A DNA stretch of 12,484 nucleotides. Source: an uncultured Rickettsiales bacterium. GTDB taxonomy: Bacteria; Pseudomonadota; Alphaproteobacteria; Rs-D84. Under the pieces are notes generated by a model. It did no database searches. It saw only the letters and a list, made by a program, of their open reading frames with translations, and was not told the origin of the DNA. Both the position numbers and the translations under genes were made by a program. Positions 11,974-12,484 of this stretch are shown one piece after another; the stretch's first letter is position 1, and every line of letters starts with the position of its first letter. The stretch spans positions 1-12,484 of the forward strand of contig UROD01000019.1 in assembly GCA_900549365.1 (NCBI GenBank), in the 5' to 3' direction.

Positions 11974-12382
11974 GTTCAGGATAGTTTCGTTTTTGATGGC
12001 TTTATTCGTTACTGGTGTGGCGTATGCCACACCGGCCGAGGTTTCTTATATCATTGATGGTGATACATTTGCGGCGCGCGTTATGTTGGCGGATGATACA
12101 AAAATTACAGTGCGTGTGCGCTTGATAAATGTTGATACGCCTGAAATCCATGGGGAATGTGAATCAGAAATTCGTGCGGCGTTTGCGGCCAAGGCACGTT
12201 TGTCGGAATTATTGCCGGTGGGGTCGGTTGCCGAATTGCGTGATATCAAGGACGATAAATATCTGGGTCGAATTGATGCACGTGTTCTGACGGCTGACGG
12301 TCGCGATGTTGGAAATGTTTTAATTCATGAAAAATTGGGCCGGTCGTACAGTGGCGGTCGTCGTGATGGCTGGTGTAAATAA
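11972..12382 (+). CDS. Exported staphylococcal-nuclease-like (SNase) protein
   Basis: The 136-residue product has a signal peptide (MFRIVSFLMALFVTGVAYA, cut before Thr20) and then one SNase/TNase domain of the OB fold. The catalytic set of S. aureus nuclease can be placed: Asp29 and Asp31 in 'IDGDTF', Arg50, Asp55, Thr56 and Glu58 in 'RLINVDTPE', and Arg100 in 'DKYLGR'. It should be a calcium-dependent nuclease acting outside the cytoplasm, perhaps to digest extracellular DNA or RNA for nutrients. Cys63 and Cys135 could form a disulfide. The ATG at 11972 has no clear Shine-Dalgarno and overlaps a dispersed repeat, but this start gives the best signal peptide. No separate promoter is evident, so it may rely on read-through from tolB. 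The domain is short but seems complete. Confidence 0.88.
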   Translation: MFRIVSFLMALFVTGVAYATPAEVSYIIDGDTFAARVMLADDTKITVRVRLINVDTPEIHGECESEIRAAFAAKARLSELLPVGSVAELRDIKDDKYLGRIDARVLTADGRDVGNVLIHEKLGRSYSGGRRDGWCK

Positions 12383-12385
12383 AGC

Positions 12386-12410
12386 TGTGCGCCATTCGGC
12401 GCACACATTA
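12386..12410 (+). terminator. Probable terminator of the SNase gene
   Basis: TGTGCGCC (12386-12393) pairs perfectly with GGCGCACA (12398-12405) around loop ATTC. The tail CATTATTTA is a poor T tract, so termination may be partial. The core 14-mer equals that at 8058-8071. Confidence 0.65.
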
Positions 12411-12414
12411 TTTA

Positions 12415-12484
12415 CTGGATTGCTTCGTTACACTCGCAATGACAGTCGTTCTAGAATCTCTGTCATTGCGAGCAAGCGCAGCGA
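12415..12484. repeat. Interspersed palindromic repeat (CTGGATTGCTTCG / TGTCATTGCGAG type), cut by the right edge
   Basis: CTCGCAATGACAG (12433-12445) is an exact inverted repeat of CTGTCATTGCGAG (12460-12472), separated by 14 bases containing TTCTAGAA. The outer part CTGGATTGCTTCG (12415-12427) should pair with sequence beyond the window, since AGCAAGCGCAGCGA (12471-12484) is the start of the returning arm. From memory, palindromes of this 'attgcgagc...agcaatcc' kind are scattered through many bacterial genomes. Confidence 0.8.

Overview
The window looks like part of the chromosome of a Gram-negative bacterium, most likely an uncultured alphaproteobacterium. The Gram-negative call rests on an AsmA-family protein, TolB, and a lipoprotein with a lipobox. 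The alphaproteobacterial call rests on remembered sequence style: the 'DNSH' form of the UvrC nuclease motif, the 'KPGKGGAF' loop of EF-P, and the DnaN N-terminus. Base composition is moderate to AT-rich, intergenic regions are short, and promoters are sigma70-like, often with an extended -10 (TGATAxxAT). I cannot run a database search, so taxonomy is inference.

Layout. 1-898 (-): the first 299 residues of UvrC, running off the left edge. 949-5285 (+): a tight operon of a type IV pilin-like protein, an RluC/RluD-type 23S rRNA pseudouridine synthase, an AsmA-family protein and a membrane diadenylate cyclase of the CdaA type, closed by a terminator. 5439-6557 (+): dnaN. 6670-7212 (+): ppa. 7276-7845 (+): efp. 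7851-8036: two tandem copies of a long palindromic element with a 97-bp period, then a bidirectional terminator. 8085-9029 (-): class II fructose-bisphosphate aldolase. 9194-9553 (+): a small lipoprotein. 9716-10072 (+): a VirB2/TrbC-like pilin standing alone. 10166-10390 (-): a ribbon-helix-helix protein resembling CopG/BrnA antitoxins. 10393-10536: a 12-bp periodic array between that gene and tolB. 10610-11929 (+): tolB. 11972-12382 (+): an exported staphylococcal-nuclease-like protein. 12415-12484: an interspersed palindromic repeat cut by the right edge.

Most genes are housekeeping: replication clamp, excision repair, pyrophosphate removal, translation factor, rRNA modification, glycolysis/gluconeogenesis and envelope integrity. 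No gap between genes exceeds 300 bases; the longest, 239 bases between efp and fba, is largely the palindromic repeats.

The points most worth a second look are: (i) the 12-unit, 12-bp periodic array beside the ribbon-helix-helix gene, overlapping its promoter and ending just short of the tolB promoter; (ii) a UvrC that appears to lack about 120 residues between its UVR motif and its RNase H-like nuclease domain; (iii) a c-di-AMP synthase coupled to asmA in a presumed alphaproteobacterium; (iv) the tandem palindromes after efp; and (v) a pilin-like gene and an orphan VirB2-like gene with almost identical promoters.
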